64,000 nucleotides of DNA, from assembly GCF_003945545.1 (NCBI RefSeq), contig NZ_CP029617.1, positions 3,669,001-3,733,000 on the forward strand, given 5' to 3'. This DNA is from Streptomyces sp. WAC 01529. GTDB taxonomy: Bacteria; Actinomycetota; Actinomycetes; Streptomycetales; Streptomycetaceae. Positions 43,378 through 52,079 of this stretch are shown here, one piece after another. The notes beneath the pieces were generated by a model that was given only the letters and a program-made list of their open reading frames with translations, made no database searches and was not told the origin of the DNA. The first letter of the stretch is position 1, and every line of letters starts with the position of its first letter. The translations under genes were made by a program, and so were the position numbers.

Positions 43378-44513
43378 TGGCCACTAGCAAGGTTCTCGCC
43401 GGTGCCCAGGTGGTACTGCCCACCGGAACCGTCCCCGACGGCCGCGTCATCGTCGACGGCACCCGCATCGCCGGCGTCGCGCCCGCCGGCGCGGAGACGG
43501 TCGACCTCACCGGCCACTGGCTGGTCCCCGGCTTCGTCGACCTCCACAACCACGGCGGCGGCGGCGCCTCCTTCACCTCCGGCACCGTGGAGGACGTACT
43601 CAAGGGCGTCCACACGCACCGCCTGCACGGCACGACCACCCTCGTCGCCTCCACCGTGACCGGCGAGATGGACTTCCTCGCCCAGCGCGCCGGGCTGCTG
43701 AGCGAGCTGGCCGAGCAGGGCGACATCGCGGGCATCCACTTCGAGGGCCCCTTCATCTCGCCCTGCCGCAAGGGCGCCCACAGCGAGGCGCTCCTGCGCG
43801 ACCCCGACCCGTCGGACGTCCGCAAGCTGATCGACGCGGCCCGCGGCCACGCGAAGATGCTCACCCTCGCCACCGAACTGCCCGGCGGCATCGACTCCGT
43901 GCGCCTCCTCGCCGAACACGGCGTCATCGCCGCCATCGGCCACACGGACGCGACGTACGAGCAGACGGTGGAGGCCATCGACGCGGGCGCCACCGTCGCC
44001 ACGCACCTGTTCAACGCGATGCCCGGCCTCGGCCACCGCGCGCCGGGCCCGATCGCCGCCCTCCTGGAGGACGAGCGGGTCACCGTCGAGCTGATCAACG
44101 ACGGCACGCATCTGCACCCCGCCGCCCTGGAGCTGGCCTTCCACCGCGCGGGCGCGGACCGCGTCGCCTTCATCACCGACGCGATGGACGCGGCGGGCTT
44201 CGGCGACGGCCGGTACATGCTCGGCCCGCTGGAGGTCGAGGTGCGGGAGAGCGTGGCGCGGCTCGTCGAGGGCGGCTCGATCGCGGGCTCCACGCTCACC
44301 CTGGACCGCGCCTTCAAGCGCTCGGTGACCATCGACGGGATCTGTGTCGAGGACACCGTCCGCGCCCTGTCCGCCAACCCGGCCAAGCTCCTCGGGATGT
44401 ACGACACGGTCGGCTCCCTGGAGCCGGGCAAGGACGCGGACCTGGTCGTCCTGGACGCGGACTTCACCGTCAAGGGCGTGATGCGCAAGGGCGCGTGGGT
44501 GGTCGAGCCCTGA
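43377..44513 (+). CDS. nagA: N-acetylglucosamine-6-phosphate deacetylase
   Basis: This 378-residue amidohydrolase removes acetate from GlcNAc-6-phosphate. Motifs are DLHNHGGGG, HFEGPFISP (metal Glu), GHTDAT, HLFNAMPGLGHR and ITDAMDAAG. The ATG overlaps the nagK stop by one base, and GGAGGT lies 9 nt upstream within nagK. It takes GlcNAc-6-phosphate from NagK or from MurQ (19039). GalNAc-6-phosphate is a possible alternative substrate given the downstream aldolase pathway. Confidence 0.95.
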   Translation: MATSKVLAGAQVVLPTGTVPDGRVIVDGTRIAGVAPAGAETVDLTGHWLVPGFVDLHNHGGGGASFTSGTVEDVLKGVHTHRLHGTTTLVASTVTGEMDFLAQRAGLLSELAEQGDIAGIHFEGPFISPCRKGAHSEALLRDPDPSDVRKLIDAARGHAKMLTLATELPGGIDSVRLLAEHGVIAAIGHTDATYEQTVEAIDAGATVATHLFNAMPGLGHRAPGPIAALLEDERVTVELINDGTHLHPAALELAFHRAGADRVAFITDAMDAAGFGDGRYMLGPLEVEVRESVARLVEGGSIAGSTLTLDRAFKRSVTIDGICVEDTVRALSANPAKLLGMYDTVGSLEPGKDADLVVLDADFTVKGVMRKGAWVVEP

Positions 44514-44653
44514 GCCGGTCGGCCCTCACCCCTGGGCCAACCGCCTTCTCTTTGGCATGATCAGAACCGCCGGGGAGACGGACGGACCGGCGAGACGGGC
44601 GAGACGGGCGAAACCGGCAGGACCGGCGAGAGAGCACTTCGGGGGTGGTACGC

Positions 44654-45592
44654 GTGATCCTCACCGTCACGCTGAACGCCGCCCTCGATCTCACCTACCG
44701 CGTCCCCGCCCTCACCCCGCACACCTCGCACCGCGTCACCGAGGTGACCGAACGCCCCGGCGGCAAGGGCGTGAACGTCGCCCGCGTCCTCGCGGCCCTC
44801 GGCCACGACGTGACCGTCACCGGCTTCGCGGGCGGTGACACGGGCCGCGCCCTGCGCGAGCGGCTGGCCGCCGAGCCCCGCGTCACGGACGCGTTCGCGC
44901 CCGTCGCGGGCGCCACCCGCCGCACCCTCGCCGTGGTCGACGCGGCGAGCGGCGACACCACCCAGCTCAACGAACCGGGCCCCACCGTCACGCCCGCCGA
45001 GTGGGCCGCCTTCCTGGACTCCTACGAGGAGTTGGCGCACCGCGCGGGCACGACGGCGGTCGCGCTCTGCGGCAGCCTGCCGCCCGGGGTGCCCGTGGGC
45101 GCGTACGCCCTCCTCATACGGACCGCGCGCGCCGCCCGCGTCCCGGTCCTGCTCGACACCAGCGGGGAGCCGCTGCGCCGGGGCGTCGCCGCCCGCCCCG
45201 ACATCGTCAAGCCCAACGCCGACGAACTCGCCGAGCTGACCGGCTCCCACGAGCCCGCGCGGGCCACCCGCGACGCCCGGCGCAGGGGCGCGCACGCCGT
45301 GGTCGCCTCGCTGGGCGCCGACGGCCTCCTCGCCCTCACCCCGGACGGCGGCTGGCGGGCGCGGCCCCCGAAGCGCGTACGCGGCAATCCGACCGGCGCG
45401 GGCGACTCGGCGGTCGCGGGGCTGCTCTCCGGGCTTGCCGAGGGCCTGCCGTGGCCGGAGCGCCTGGCCCGCGCGGTGGCCCTGTCGGCGGCGACCGTGG
45501 CGGCGCCGGTGGCGGGCGAGTTCGACCCGACGACGTACGAGGACCTGTTGGCGCGGGTCGCGGTGACCGAGGCCGTGCCCGCCAGTACCTAA
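44654..45592 (+). CDS. PfkB-family hexose-phosphate kinase
   Basis: This 312-residue ribokinase-like enzyme of the LacC/FruK/TagK group has TVTLNAALDLTY at the N-terminus, PGGKGVNVARVL, KPNADELAEL, and the catalytic NPTGAGDSAVAG. It phosphorylates fructose-1-phosphate or tagatose-6-phosphate to the bisphosphate. The GTG at 44654 has GGGGGTGG 7 nt upstream and is preferred over the GTG at 44645. It is 63 bp upstream of a class II aldolase, which would split the product. Confidence 0.88.
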   Translation: MILTVTLNAALDLTYRVPALTPHTSHRVTEVTERPGGKGVNVARVLAALGHDVTVTGFAGGDTGRALRERLAAEPRVTDAFAPVAGATRRTLAVVDAASGDTTQLNEPGPTVTPAEWAAFLDSYEELAHRAGTTAVALCGSLPPGVPVGAYALLIRTARAARVPVLLDTSGEPLRRGVAARPDIVKPNADELAELTGSHEPARATRDARRRGAHAVVASLGADGLLALTPDGGWRARPPKRVRGNPTGAGDSAVAGLLSGLAEGLPWPERLARAVALSAATVAAPVAGEFDPTTYEDLLARVAVTEAVPAST

Positions 45593-45655
45593 CGCCCGAC
45601 CGAGCCGGATCCGCACCGCACAACGGGGCGCAGCGCCCTGGGAATTGGGGAGCAC

Positions 45656-46504
45656 GTGCCACTCGTCAGCACCGGGGAACTCGTCACGCGGGCGCGCGCG
45701 GCGGGCCATGGCGTCGCCGCGTTCAACGTCATCACGCTGGAGCACGCCGAGGCGATCGCGCTGGGCGCCGAGCGTGCCGGGTCCCCGGCGATCCTCCAGA
45801 TCTCCGAGAACGCGGTGCGGTTCCACGGCGGCAGGCTGGGCCCGGTGGCGGCGGCGACGGCGGCCGTGGCGCGCGCCTCCTCGGCCCCTCTCTCCCTCCA
45901 CCTGGACCACGTCACGGACGCCGGACTGCTGCGGGCCGCGCACCCGGAGGGGTTCAGCTCGGTCATGTTCGACGCGTCGAAGCTGAGTTACGGCGAGAAC
46001 GTGAAGGCGACGGCGGAGGCCGTGCGCTGGGGCCACGAGCGCGGCATATGGGTCGAGGCCGAGCTGGGCGAGGTCGGCGGCAAGGAGGGCGAGCCCCCGC
46101 TGGACGCGCACGCGCCGGGCGTACGCACCGACCCGGCGGAGGCCGCCGCGTACGTCAGGGACACCGGCGTGGACGCCCTCGCGGTGGCCGTCGGCTCCTC
46201 GCACGCGATGACGGAACGGACGGCCACCCTGGACCACGACTTGATCGCGTCCCTGGCGGCGGCCGTCCCCGCCCCGCTGGTCCTGCACGGCTCAAGCGGC
46301 GTCCCCGACAAGGAGATCCGCCGCGCGATCGCCTCCGGCATGGTGAAGATCAACGTGGGCACGGCCCTCAACACGGCGTTCACCGGTGAGGTCCGCGCCC
46401 ATCTCGCGGCGCACGCGAAGGGCGTCGACCCCCGGAAATACCTCGCCCCGGCTCGCGAGGCGATGGCCGGGACGGTGGCGGGCTTCCTGGGGCTGCTGAC
46501 GTAG
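45656..46504 (+). CDS. Class II sugar-bisphosphate aldolase
   Basis: This 282-residue zinc-dependent aldolase is of the fructose/tagatose-bisphosphate (GatY/KbaY-like) type. It has AFNVITLEHAEA, LHLDHVTD (zinc His and catalytic Asp), FDASKL, EAELGEVGG, and HGSSGVPDKEI. The short length favours the tagatose or small FBA subgroup. GGGGAG lies 6 nt before the GTG. With the kinase, SIS protein and NagA it could complete conversion of an amino sugar to triose phosphates. Confidence 0.9.
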   Translation: MPLVSTGELVTRARAAGHGVAAFNVITLEHAEAIALGAERAGSPAILQISENAVRFHGGRLGPVAAATAAVARASSAPLSLHLDHVTDAGLLRAAHPEGFSSVMFDASKLSYGENVKATAEAVRWGHERGIWVEAELGEVGGKEGEPPLDAHAPGVRTDPAEAAAYVRDTGVDALAVAVGSSHAMTERTATLDHDLIASLAAAVPAPLVLHGSSGVPDKEIRRAIASGMVKINVGTALNTAFTGEVRAHLAAHAKGVDPRKYLAPAREAMAGTVAGFLGLLT

Positions 46505-46523
46505 TCCCGGGAGCGCTGGAGGG

Positions 46524-47507
46524 CTAGCCCTTGACGCCCTCCACGAGCCACATCTGGTCGATGTTCGCCCCGGTCGTCCCGCACAGATTGCTCTGTTCGC
46601 AGGAGAGCGTGACGGTGTTGGTGCCCTTGGTGAGCTGGACCACCGCCCAGGTGTTGGTCCAGCCGTGCTCCCAGTCGCCTTCCTTGGCATGGGCGAAGTT
46701 GTCCATGGTCAGCGGCCGGGTCTGCTTCTTGCCGTTGACGAGGATGGTGGCGTTGGAGTCCTTGCCGGGCACGCCGTAGTTCACGCGCAGGCTGTACGAA
46801 CCGGCCTTCGGGATGCCGTCGACGGTCCATGTGACCTGGGCGCCGACCTTGTCGAAGCCCGCCACGTACACCCCGCCCGCGGCCTTGGCGCCCGCCACCT
46901 CGGAGGCCGTCGTCGTGCCGCCCTCCAGTTTCAGGGCCTTCGCGTCCGTCTTGGGCAGCTCGGCCTTCTCGTCGGGCTTCTTCGACGGCTTCTCGCTGGG
47001 CTTCACCGTCTCCGCCTGCGTCGGCTTGCCGCCCGCTTCCGGCTCGCCGCCCTTGTCGTCGTCGCGGCCGAAGAGCATGGCGGCGCCGATGCCGATGGCG
47101 ACGACGGCCACCACCGCGATCGCGGCGATCAGCAGGCCCTTGGTGTTGGGGCCCCGGCCGCGGCCACCGCCCGCCGGCGCGTACTGCGGCGAGGTGACGG
47201 GGGCGCCGCCGGGCTGTGCCTCGGGCGCGGTGTAGTGCGGGTTCGGACGGCCGTAGGGCTGCTGGGCCTGCTGCTGCGGGACCTGCTGGCCGTACTGCTG
47301 CGTGGCCTGGGCCTGCCCGTACGCGGGGCGGCGGTCGCCGACCGCTCTCACCTGGTGGTAGGACCGGGGACCCGGGTAGCCGTAGCCGCCGCCACCGCCC
47401 GGCGGGGTCGCTCCGGCCGCCTGCCCGTCCTCGTACAGGTAGCCGAACGGATCGTCGTCGCCCTGCGGCGCGCTCGGCGTGTTCTCGCCGTTATTGCCGG
47501 GCGTCAT
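46524..47507 (-). CDS. Membrane-anchored CBM35-like protein
   Basis: This 327-residue protein has a Gln/Pro/Tyr/Gly-rich disordered cytoplasmic region (1-120), one membrane segment at about 124-146, and a Lys/Glu/Pro linker (150-190). A beta-sandwich module at 195-327 resembles carbohydrate-binding families 35/6 (ASEVAGAKAAGGVYVAGFD, YSLRVNYGVPG, GTNTVTLSCEQ). It should present a sugar-binding module outside the cell. GGAGTG precedes the ATG at 47505-47507. It converges on the aldolase and lies downstream of cdgB on the same strand, 87 bp away. Confidence 0.85.
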   Translation of the reverse strand: MTPGNNGENTPSAPQGDDDPFGYLYEDGQAAGATPPGGGGGYGYPGPRSYHQVRAVGDRRPAYGQAQATQQYGQQVPQQQAQQPYGRPNPHYTAPEAQPGGAPVTSPQYAPAGGGRGRGPNTKGLLIAAIAVVAVVAIGIGAAMLFGRDDDKGGEPEAGGKPTQAETVKPSEKPSKKPDEKAELPKTDAKALKLEGGTTTASEVAGAKAAGGVYVAGFDKVGAQVTWTVDGIPKAGSYSLRVNYGVPGKDSNATILVNGKKQTRPLTMDNFAHAKEGDWEHGWTNTWAVVQLTKGTNTVTLSCEQSNLCGTTGANIDQMWLVEGVKG

Positions 47508-47594
47508 TCCCAGGTCACTCCCTCTGATCGCTGACGCGGGGAGCCTACCCGGTCCGAGTGAGCCCAAGAGGTGGCGTTGACCTCATCGAGACCG

Positions 47595-49226
47595 TCAGCC
47601 CGCCCGCCGCTGCTGCTTGGCACGGGAGCGTTTCTCCACGTACATCCGCTGGTCGGCGGAGTGCAGCACTTCGTCCGCCGACATCCCGCAGTGCGCCCAG
47701 CCGATGCCGAAACTGGCTCCCACCCGGACCGCCCTGCCGTCCACCCGGATCGGCGGGATGATCGCGTTCCGCAGCCGGACCGCGAGGTCCTGGGCGTCGG
47801 CGCGGCCGAGGCCGTCGGCGAGGACGACGAACTCGTCGCCGCCGAGCCGCGCCACCGTGTCCCCGTCCCGTACGCCGCTGGTCAGACGCCTCGCGACCTC
47901 GATGAGGACGGCGTCGCCGGTGTGGTGCCCGAACCTGTCGTTGATCGACTTGAAGCCGTCGAGGTCGCAGAAGAGGACCGCGAGGCCCTTGGTCCCGTCG
48001 TCCACCTCCCCCTCCTCGGGGGCGACGGTGTGGACGTGGTGGTCGAAGCCCTCGTCCTGCTGGAGCGAGGCGTTCCCGAAGTCGAAGCCGTGTTCGTAGG
48101 CGGCGTCGAGGGAGTCCACCGCGCTGGGTCTGCCCGCGTGCGGTCTGCGGCACAGGCGGGAGCTGAGGCGGGACCGCAGCTCGGCGGAGTTCGGCAGTCC
48201 GGTGAGGGAGTCGTGCGAGGCGCGGTGGGCGAGCTGCAGCTCGCGGCGCTTGCGCTCCTCGATGTCCTCGACGTGCGTGAGCAGGAAGCGGGGCCCGTCG
48301 GCGGCGTCCGCGACGACGGAGTTGCGCAGGGAGACCCAGACATACGTCCCGTCGCGCCGCGCGAGCCGCAGCTCGGCCCGGCCGCCCTCGGCGGAGGTGC
48401 GCAGGAGGGTGCCGATGTCCTCGGGGTGGACGAGGTCGGAGAAGGAGTAGCGCCGCATGGCGGAGGCGGGGCGGCCGAGCAGGCGGCACAGCGCGTCGTT
48501 CGTCCGCAGGATCCGCCCGTGCTGGTCGCCGCCCATCTCGGCGATGGCCATGCCGGAGGGCGCGTACTCGAACGCCTGCCGGAAGGACTCCTCGCTGGCC
48601 CGCAGCGCCTGCTGCTCGCGCTCCAGGCGGACCAGGGCGCGCTGCATGTTGGCGCGCAGCCGGGCGTTGCTGATCGCGATGGCGGCCTGGAAGGCGTACA
48701 TCTGGAGGGCCTCGCGGCCCCAGGCGCCGGGCCTGCGGCCGTTGCGGGGCCGGTCCACGGAGATCACGCCGAGCAGTTCGCCGCCGGCGGCCCCGGTCGC
48801 GTACATGGGGGCGAAGAGGCGGTCGGCGGGGTGCCACTCGTCCTCGAAGCGGGGGGCGGGCCCTTCGGTGTACCACTGCGGGACGTCGTCGTCGTCGAGG
48901 ACCCAGCCCTCGGTGTACGAGATGAAGCGCAGGGCGCCCCACGCCTCACCCATGGCCAGGCGGCGCTCCCAGGCGTCGCGGGAGCCGACGCGGCCGGTGA
49001 TGAGGGCCTCGGCCGAGGAGTTGCCCGCGAAGGCGGCGACGACGAGGTCGCCGTCCGGGCGCACGAGATTGACACACGCCAGCTCATAGCCAAGGCCGTT
49101 GACGACGCCGTCGGCGACGGTCTGCAGCGTGTCCGCCAGGCTCCGGGCCGTGTTCAGCTCCGCCACCACCTGGTGCAGCTGCCGCAGGGTCGCAAGACGG
49201 ACGTACGGCTCCGACTCGGTCTCCAT
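47595..49226 (-). CDS. cdgB: GAF-PAS-GGDEF diguanylate cyclase CdgB
   Basis: This 543-residue protein has a GAF-like domain (about 20-190), PAS domain (about 215-335) and GGDEF domain (345-540). The intact RLGGDEF motif near residue 458 implies active c-di-GMP synthesis from GTP. A stretch of about 55 residues rich in His/Asp/Glu is inserted near the start of the GGDEF domain. The architecture and neighbourhood correspond to CdgB of S. coelicolor, a developmental c-di-GMP enzyme and BldD target. The ATG is at 49224-49226. BldD- and Crp-like sites lie 160-205 bp upstream. Confidence 0.9.
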   Translation of the reverse strand: METESEPYVRLATLRQLHQVVAELNTARSLADTLQTVADGVVNGLGYELACVNLVRPDGDLVVAAFAGNSSAEALITGRVGSRDAWERRLAMGEAWGALRFISYTEGWVLDDDDVPQWYTEGPAPRFEDEWHPADRLFAPMYATGAAGGELLGVISVDRPRNGRRPGAWGREALQMYAFQAAIAISNARLRANMQRALVRLEREQQALRASEESFRQAFEYAPSGMAIAEMGGDQHGRILRTNDALCRLLGRPASAMRRYSFSDLVHPEDIGTLLRTSAEGGRAELRLARRDGTYVWVSLRNSVVADAADGPRFLLTHVEDIEERKRRELQLAHRASHDSLTGLPNSAELRSRLSSRLCRRPHAGRPSAVDSLDAAYEHGFDFGNASLQQDEGFDHHVHTVAPEEGEVDDGTKGLAVLFCDLDGFKSINDRFGHHTGDAVLIEVARRLTSGVRDGDTVARLGGDEFVVLADGLGRADAQDLAVRLRNAIIPPIRVDGRAVRVGASFGIGWAHCGMSADEVLHSADQRMYVEKRSRAKQQRRAG

Positions 49227-49386
49227 GCTTCGTTCTCCCCGAGACCTCGACAGCAACTCCAGGATGCGCAGCGCCCGCAGTGTTTCAGTGCCTTGTTCTC
49301 AGCGCCTTCGGCACCGGTACTTCTGTGCCCTTGTGCCCTCAGTGTCTTATTGCCACCGTCACTGAATCACAGCGAGCTGCTCACTC

Positions 49387-49401
49387 GGTACACAGGGTCA
49401 A
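49387..49401 (-). promoter_or_regulatory. BldD-like box upstream of cdgB
   Basis: On the minus strand TTGACCCTGTGTACC fits the BldD consensus NTNACNCWGNGTNAN at all but one fixed position. BldD, bound to c-di-GMP, represses sporulation genes, and cdgB is a known target in S. coelicolor, so this would close a feedback loop. Confidence 0.6.
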
Positions 49402-49415
49402 CAAAATATGGGTCC

Positions 49416-49431
49416 TGTGACTCAAGTCACA
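49416..49431. promoter_or_regulatory. Crp-type palindrome
   Basis: TGTGACTCAAGTCACA is a perfect TGTGA-N6-TCACA palindrome; the flanking C/G pairs extend it to 20 bp (49413-49432). It lies between cdgB and the flavin reductase gene, 15 bp from the BldD-like box. Streptomyces Crp recognises GTGA-N6-TCAC. Confidence 0.65.
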
Positions 49432-49557
49432 GGTGGGACGCCGTCGTTGGTCCAGTCCCTTGGCCTAGTCCACCGCATTCCGGGGCACCGCGTGCCACCT
49501 TGCGGAGTTCTTTGCCAAGGGCTCGGCCGGACTCCTTGCCCCTGGCTCCCTCGGGCG

Positions 49558-49573
49558 CCGGTCCTAGGACCGG
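49558..49573. promoter_or_regulatory. Perfect 16-bp palindrome CCGGTCCTAGGACCGG
   Basis: This palindrome is 55 bp upstream of the flavin reductase start. It could be an operator for an unknown dimeric regulator. The remainder of 49227-49627 has no gene. TAGCGT at 49615-49620, 7 bp before the GTG, is a possible leaderless -10 element. Confidence 0.45.
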
Positions 49574-49627
49574 TCTCGGCCCAGGGCCCGATGTGGCGGC
49601 GGGGCCGCGGGGGCTAGCGTCGGCACC

Positions 49628-50221
49628 GTGGCTCACGTATTGAAGACTCTCCCGGCCCCGCCTTCCCCCCGGCCGCCCTCCTCGGATGGGCATGCTGATG
49701 GGGTGAGCAACGACGAGTTCCGCGCGGCGATGTCCCGCCTGGCGGCGGGCGTGGTCCTGGTGACGGCGCGCGAGCCGGGCCTGGACCCGGACGACGCGAA
49801 CGCTCCGGCGGGCGAGGACGTGGGCATGACGGCCACGGCCTTCCTCTCCGTCTCGCTGGATCCGCCCCTGGTCATGGTGAGCCTGCGCGAGGGCTCCCGG
49901 ATGGACGACCTGCTCGCCGAGCAGCCGATGTGGGCGGTGTCGGTGCTCTCCGAGAGCCAGCGCCACATCGCGGGCCGCTTCGCGATGAAGGGCCGGATCA
50001 GCGACCGGCTGCTCTTCGAGGACATCCCGTACACGCGGGGCGCGGAGTCCGGCGCCCCGCTGATCGGCGGGGCGCTGTCCACGCTGGAGTGCCGTACGGA
50101 GCGGACGGTTTCGGCGGGCGACCACACGCTGGTGATCGGCCGCGTCCTGACCGCGTCGCTCCCCAGCGCCGAAGGCGGGCCCCTGCTGTACTTCCGGGGC
50201 CGCTACCGCCAGCTGGGCTGA
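49628..50221 (+). CDS. Flavin reductase-like protein
   Basis: This 197-residue split-barrel FMN-binding protein of the flavin reductase family has FRAAMSRLAAGVVLVTA, MTATAFLSVSLDPPLVMVSL and the C-terminal GGPLLYFRGRYRQL. These enzymes use NAD(P)H to supply reduced flavin to a monooxygenase; no partner is adjacent. The GTG at 49628 has no clear ribosome site and may be leaderless; a GTG at 49703 starts the conserved domain. Confidence 0.85.
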   Translation: MAHVLKTLPAPPSPRPPSSDGHADGVSNDEFRAAMSRLAAGVVLVTAREPGLDPDDANAPAGEDVGMTATAFLSVSLDPPLVMVSLREGSRMDDLLAEQPMWAVSVLSESQRHIAGRFAMKGRISDRLLFEDIPYTRGAESGAPLIGGALSTLECRTERTVSAGDHTLVIGRVLTASLPSAEGGPLLYFRGRYRQLG

Positions 50222-50227
50222 TGATGA

Positions 50228-50364
50228 GCGCCCCGAAGGGGCGCGGGGAACTGCGCGCTCAGCCCACGAAAACCCGCGGTCGCGTCTGCCGCGTTGCTGA
50301 TCAGAGGCGTCTGCGGCCTTGTCGTGGTTGCTCGCGCAGTTCCCCGCGCCCCTGACGGGGCGCT
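50228..50364. repeat. Dispersed repeat family 1, copy 7
   Basis: The left arm is at 50228-50262 and the right arm at 50322-50364, separated by about 60 bp. It fills the gap between the convergent flavin reductase and arfB genes and ends at the base before the arfB stop codon. Confidence 0.88.
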
Positions 50365-50793
50365 TCAGCCCCAGCCCTGCCCGGAGCGCCCCCGCTTGGT
50401 CTCGCTGCGCTGCTTCTTGTTCCGCAGGCGCCGCTCATTGATCCCGCGAGGAACCTTCGTCGCACGACGCGGCTTCGGCGGCGGAGCGGTCGCCTCCGCG
50501 AGCAGGGCGGCGAGCCGGGTCGCCGCCATCTCCCGGTTGCGCCACTGCGAACGGTGCTCACTGGCCCGTACGCTGACGACGCCGTCGACGAGCCGGGAGG
50601 CGAGCCGCTCCAGGGCCCGCCCCTTCCACACCTCGGGCAGCGCGTCGGTGGCCGCGAGGTCGAACCGCAGCTCGACCTGGGAGTCACTGGTGTTGACGTG
50701 CTGCCCGCCCGGCCCGGACGACCTGGAGAAACGCCACATCAGCTCCGCCTCGGGCAGGGAGACGGAACCGCGGATGACATAGGGACCGGACAT
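50365..50793 (-). CDS. arfB: Peptidyl-tRNA hydrolase ArfB
   Basis: This 142-residue class I release-factor-like protein has the catalytic GGQ at 29-31 in RSSGPGGQHVN and a Lys/Arg-rich C-terminal tail (KKQRSETKRGR) that enters the empty mRNA channel. It rescues stalled ribosomes by hydrolysing peptidyl-tRNA. It lacks the codon-recognition domains of true release factors, which gives ArfB/YaeJ rather than RF1/RF2. The ATG is at 50791-50793. Confidence 0.93.
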   Translation of the reverse strand: MSGPYVIRGSVSLPEAELMWRFSRSSGPGGQHVNTSDSQVELRFDLAATDALPEVWKGRALERLASRLVDGVVSVRASEHRSQWRNREMAATRLAALLAEATAPPPKPRRATKVPRGINERRLRNKKQRSETKRGRSGQGWG

Positions 50794-50864
50794 GCCCCCA
50801 TGGTCCCGTGCCTGTCGGGCTCACGTCACGCCGTTTTCCCGCGGTAAAGAAAGTAAAGCCATGC

Positions 50865-50891
50865 GGAACCTTCGGGACCTCGGTCGGCGTT
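50865..50891 (+). promoter_or_regulatory. Possible ECF-sigma promoter of terD
   Basis: GGAAC at 50865-50869 and CGTT at 50888-50891 resemble ECF promoters of the SigE/SigR class, about 95 bp upstream of terD. Spacing is at the edge of the known range, so this is tentative. Confidence 0.25.
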
Positions 50892-50984
50892 GGTACCAGT
50901 GAAGGTAGCTTCGTCCCCAGTACGAAGCCCGTACGCACTGGCTCACACGCGGTGCGTCGTAAACGAGGGAAGGGACTCCCAACA

Positions 50985-51560
50985 ATGGCAGTAAGCCTGT
51001 CCAAGGGTGGCAACGTCTCGCTTACCAAGGAGGCTCCGGGCCTGACCGCCGTCACCGTGGGGCTCGGCTGGGACGTCCGCACCACCACCGGCACCGACTT
51101 CGACCTGGACGCCTCCGCCATCGCGGTGAACACCCAGGGCAAGGTCTTCTCGGACCAGCACTTCGTCTTCTTCAACAACAAGGCGACGCCGGACCAGACC
51201 ATCGTCCACACCGGTGACAACGTCACCGGCCAGGGCGAGGGCGACGACGAGCAGATCAACGTCAACCTCGAAGGCCTGCCGGCCGACATCGAGAAGATCG
51301 TCTTCCCGGTCTCGATCTACGACGCCGAGAACCGCTCGCAGAACTTCGGCCAGGTGCGGAACGCGTTCATCCGCATCATCAACCAGGCCGGTGGCACGGA
51401 GATCGCGCGCTACGACCTCTCCGAGGACGCCGCCACCGAGACCGCCATGGTCTTCGGCGAGCTGTACCGCAACGGCGCGGAGTGGAAGTTCCGCGCGGTC
51501 GGCCAGGGCTACGCCTCGGGCCTGGTCGGCATCGCCCAGGACTTCGGCGTGAACGTCTGA
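50985..51560 (+). CDS. terD: TerD family stress protein
   Basis: This 191-residue TerD-domain protein has VSLSKGGNVSLTKEAPGL at the N-terminus, GLGWD, the calcium-binding FDLDASAIA, and GDNVTGQGEGDDEQI. TerD proteins bind calcium and are tied to tellurite or stress resistance and differentiation in Streptomyces; the molecular act is unclear. GAGGGAAGGG precedes the ATG at 50985. A strong terminator follows, so it is monocistronic. Confidence 0.94.
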   Translation: MAVSLSKGGNVSLTKEAPGLTAVTVGLGWDVRTTTGTDFDLDASAIAVNTQGKVFSDQHFVFFNNKATPDQTIVHTGDNVTGQGEGDDEQINVNLEGLPADIEKIVFPVSIYDAENRSQNFGQVRNAFIRIINQAGGTEIARYDLSEDAATETAMVFGELYRNGAEWKFRAVGQGYASGLVGIAQDFGVNV

Positions 51561-51589
51561 TCCGACGTCGCCAGCTGACGCTGATTTCC

Positions 51590-51621
51590 CAGAGGGCCCC
51601 GGCAGCTGCCGGGGCCCTCTG
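51590..51621 (+). terminator. terD terminator
   Basis: A perfect 32-bp palindrome (16-bp arms, AGCT centre) lies 30 bp after the terD stop. It can also end transcription arriving from the other side. Confidence 0.88.
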
Positions 51622-51646
51622 GCGTATGCGGACGCCCACCCCCACT

Positions 51647-51666
51647 ACTATGAATCCCGTAATAGT
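51647..51666 (+). promoter_or_regulatory. Likely PadR operator
   Basis: ACTAT-N10-ATAGT is an AT-rich inverted repeat in GC-rich surroundings, 38 bp before the PadR start. PadR regulators commonly repress their own operon through such sites. Confidence 0.5.
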
Positions 51667-51704
51667 CTGTGGACCTGAAAAGTGGCCCGAACCAGGAGGC
51701 GCCC

Positions 51705-52079
51705 GTGGCCGACGCCCACACCGCGTGGACCCGCGCCACGCTGCCCCTGTGCCTCCTCGGCATCCTCGACGGCGAGGAGAAGAGCTATGGCTACGCCCTG
51801 CTCGGCCGCCTCGCCGACGCGGGGCTCGAAGGGGTCAAGGCCGCGACGCTCTACCCCGCCCTCACGCGCCTCGAAGAGGAGAGCGCCGTCGAGATCGAGT
51901 GGGGTGCGGGAGAGGGCGGTCCCGGGCGGAAGTACTACCGGATCACCGAGGAGGGGCGGGCGAGGCTGCGGCGTGACCGGGCCGCGTGGGGTGACTTCAC
52001 CCGGACCGTCGCCTCGCTCCTCGGCAAGGGGGACGACAGTGGGCAACACACCCGGGACACCCATGGCGCGGGCGGCTGA
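51705..52079 (+). CDS. PadR family transcriptional regulator
   Basis: This 124-residue PadR winged-helix repressor has LPLCLLGILDGEEKSYGYALLGRLADAG, the recognition region KAATLYPALTRLEEE and the wing GGPGRKYYRITEEG. The GTG at 51705 has AGGAGG 6 nt upstream and is preferred over a GTG at 51669. It overlaps the next gene by 41 bp, so the pair is co-expressed. It probably responds to a membrane or drug signal, as other PadR-membrane protein pairs do. Confidence 0.9.
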   Translation: MADAHTAWTRATLPLCLLGILDGEEKSYGYALLGRLADAGLEGVKAATLYPALTRLEEESAVEIEWGAGEGGPGRKYYRITEEGRARLRRDRAAWGDFTRTVASLLGKGDDSGQHTRDTHGAGG

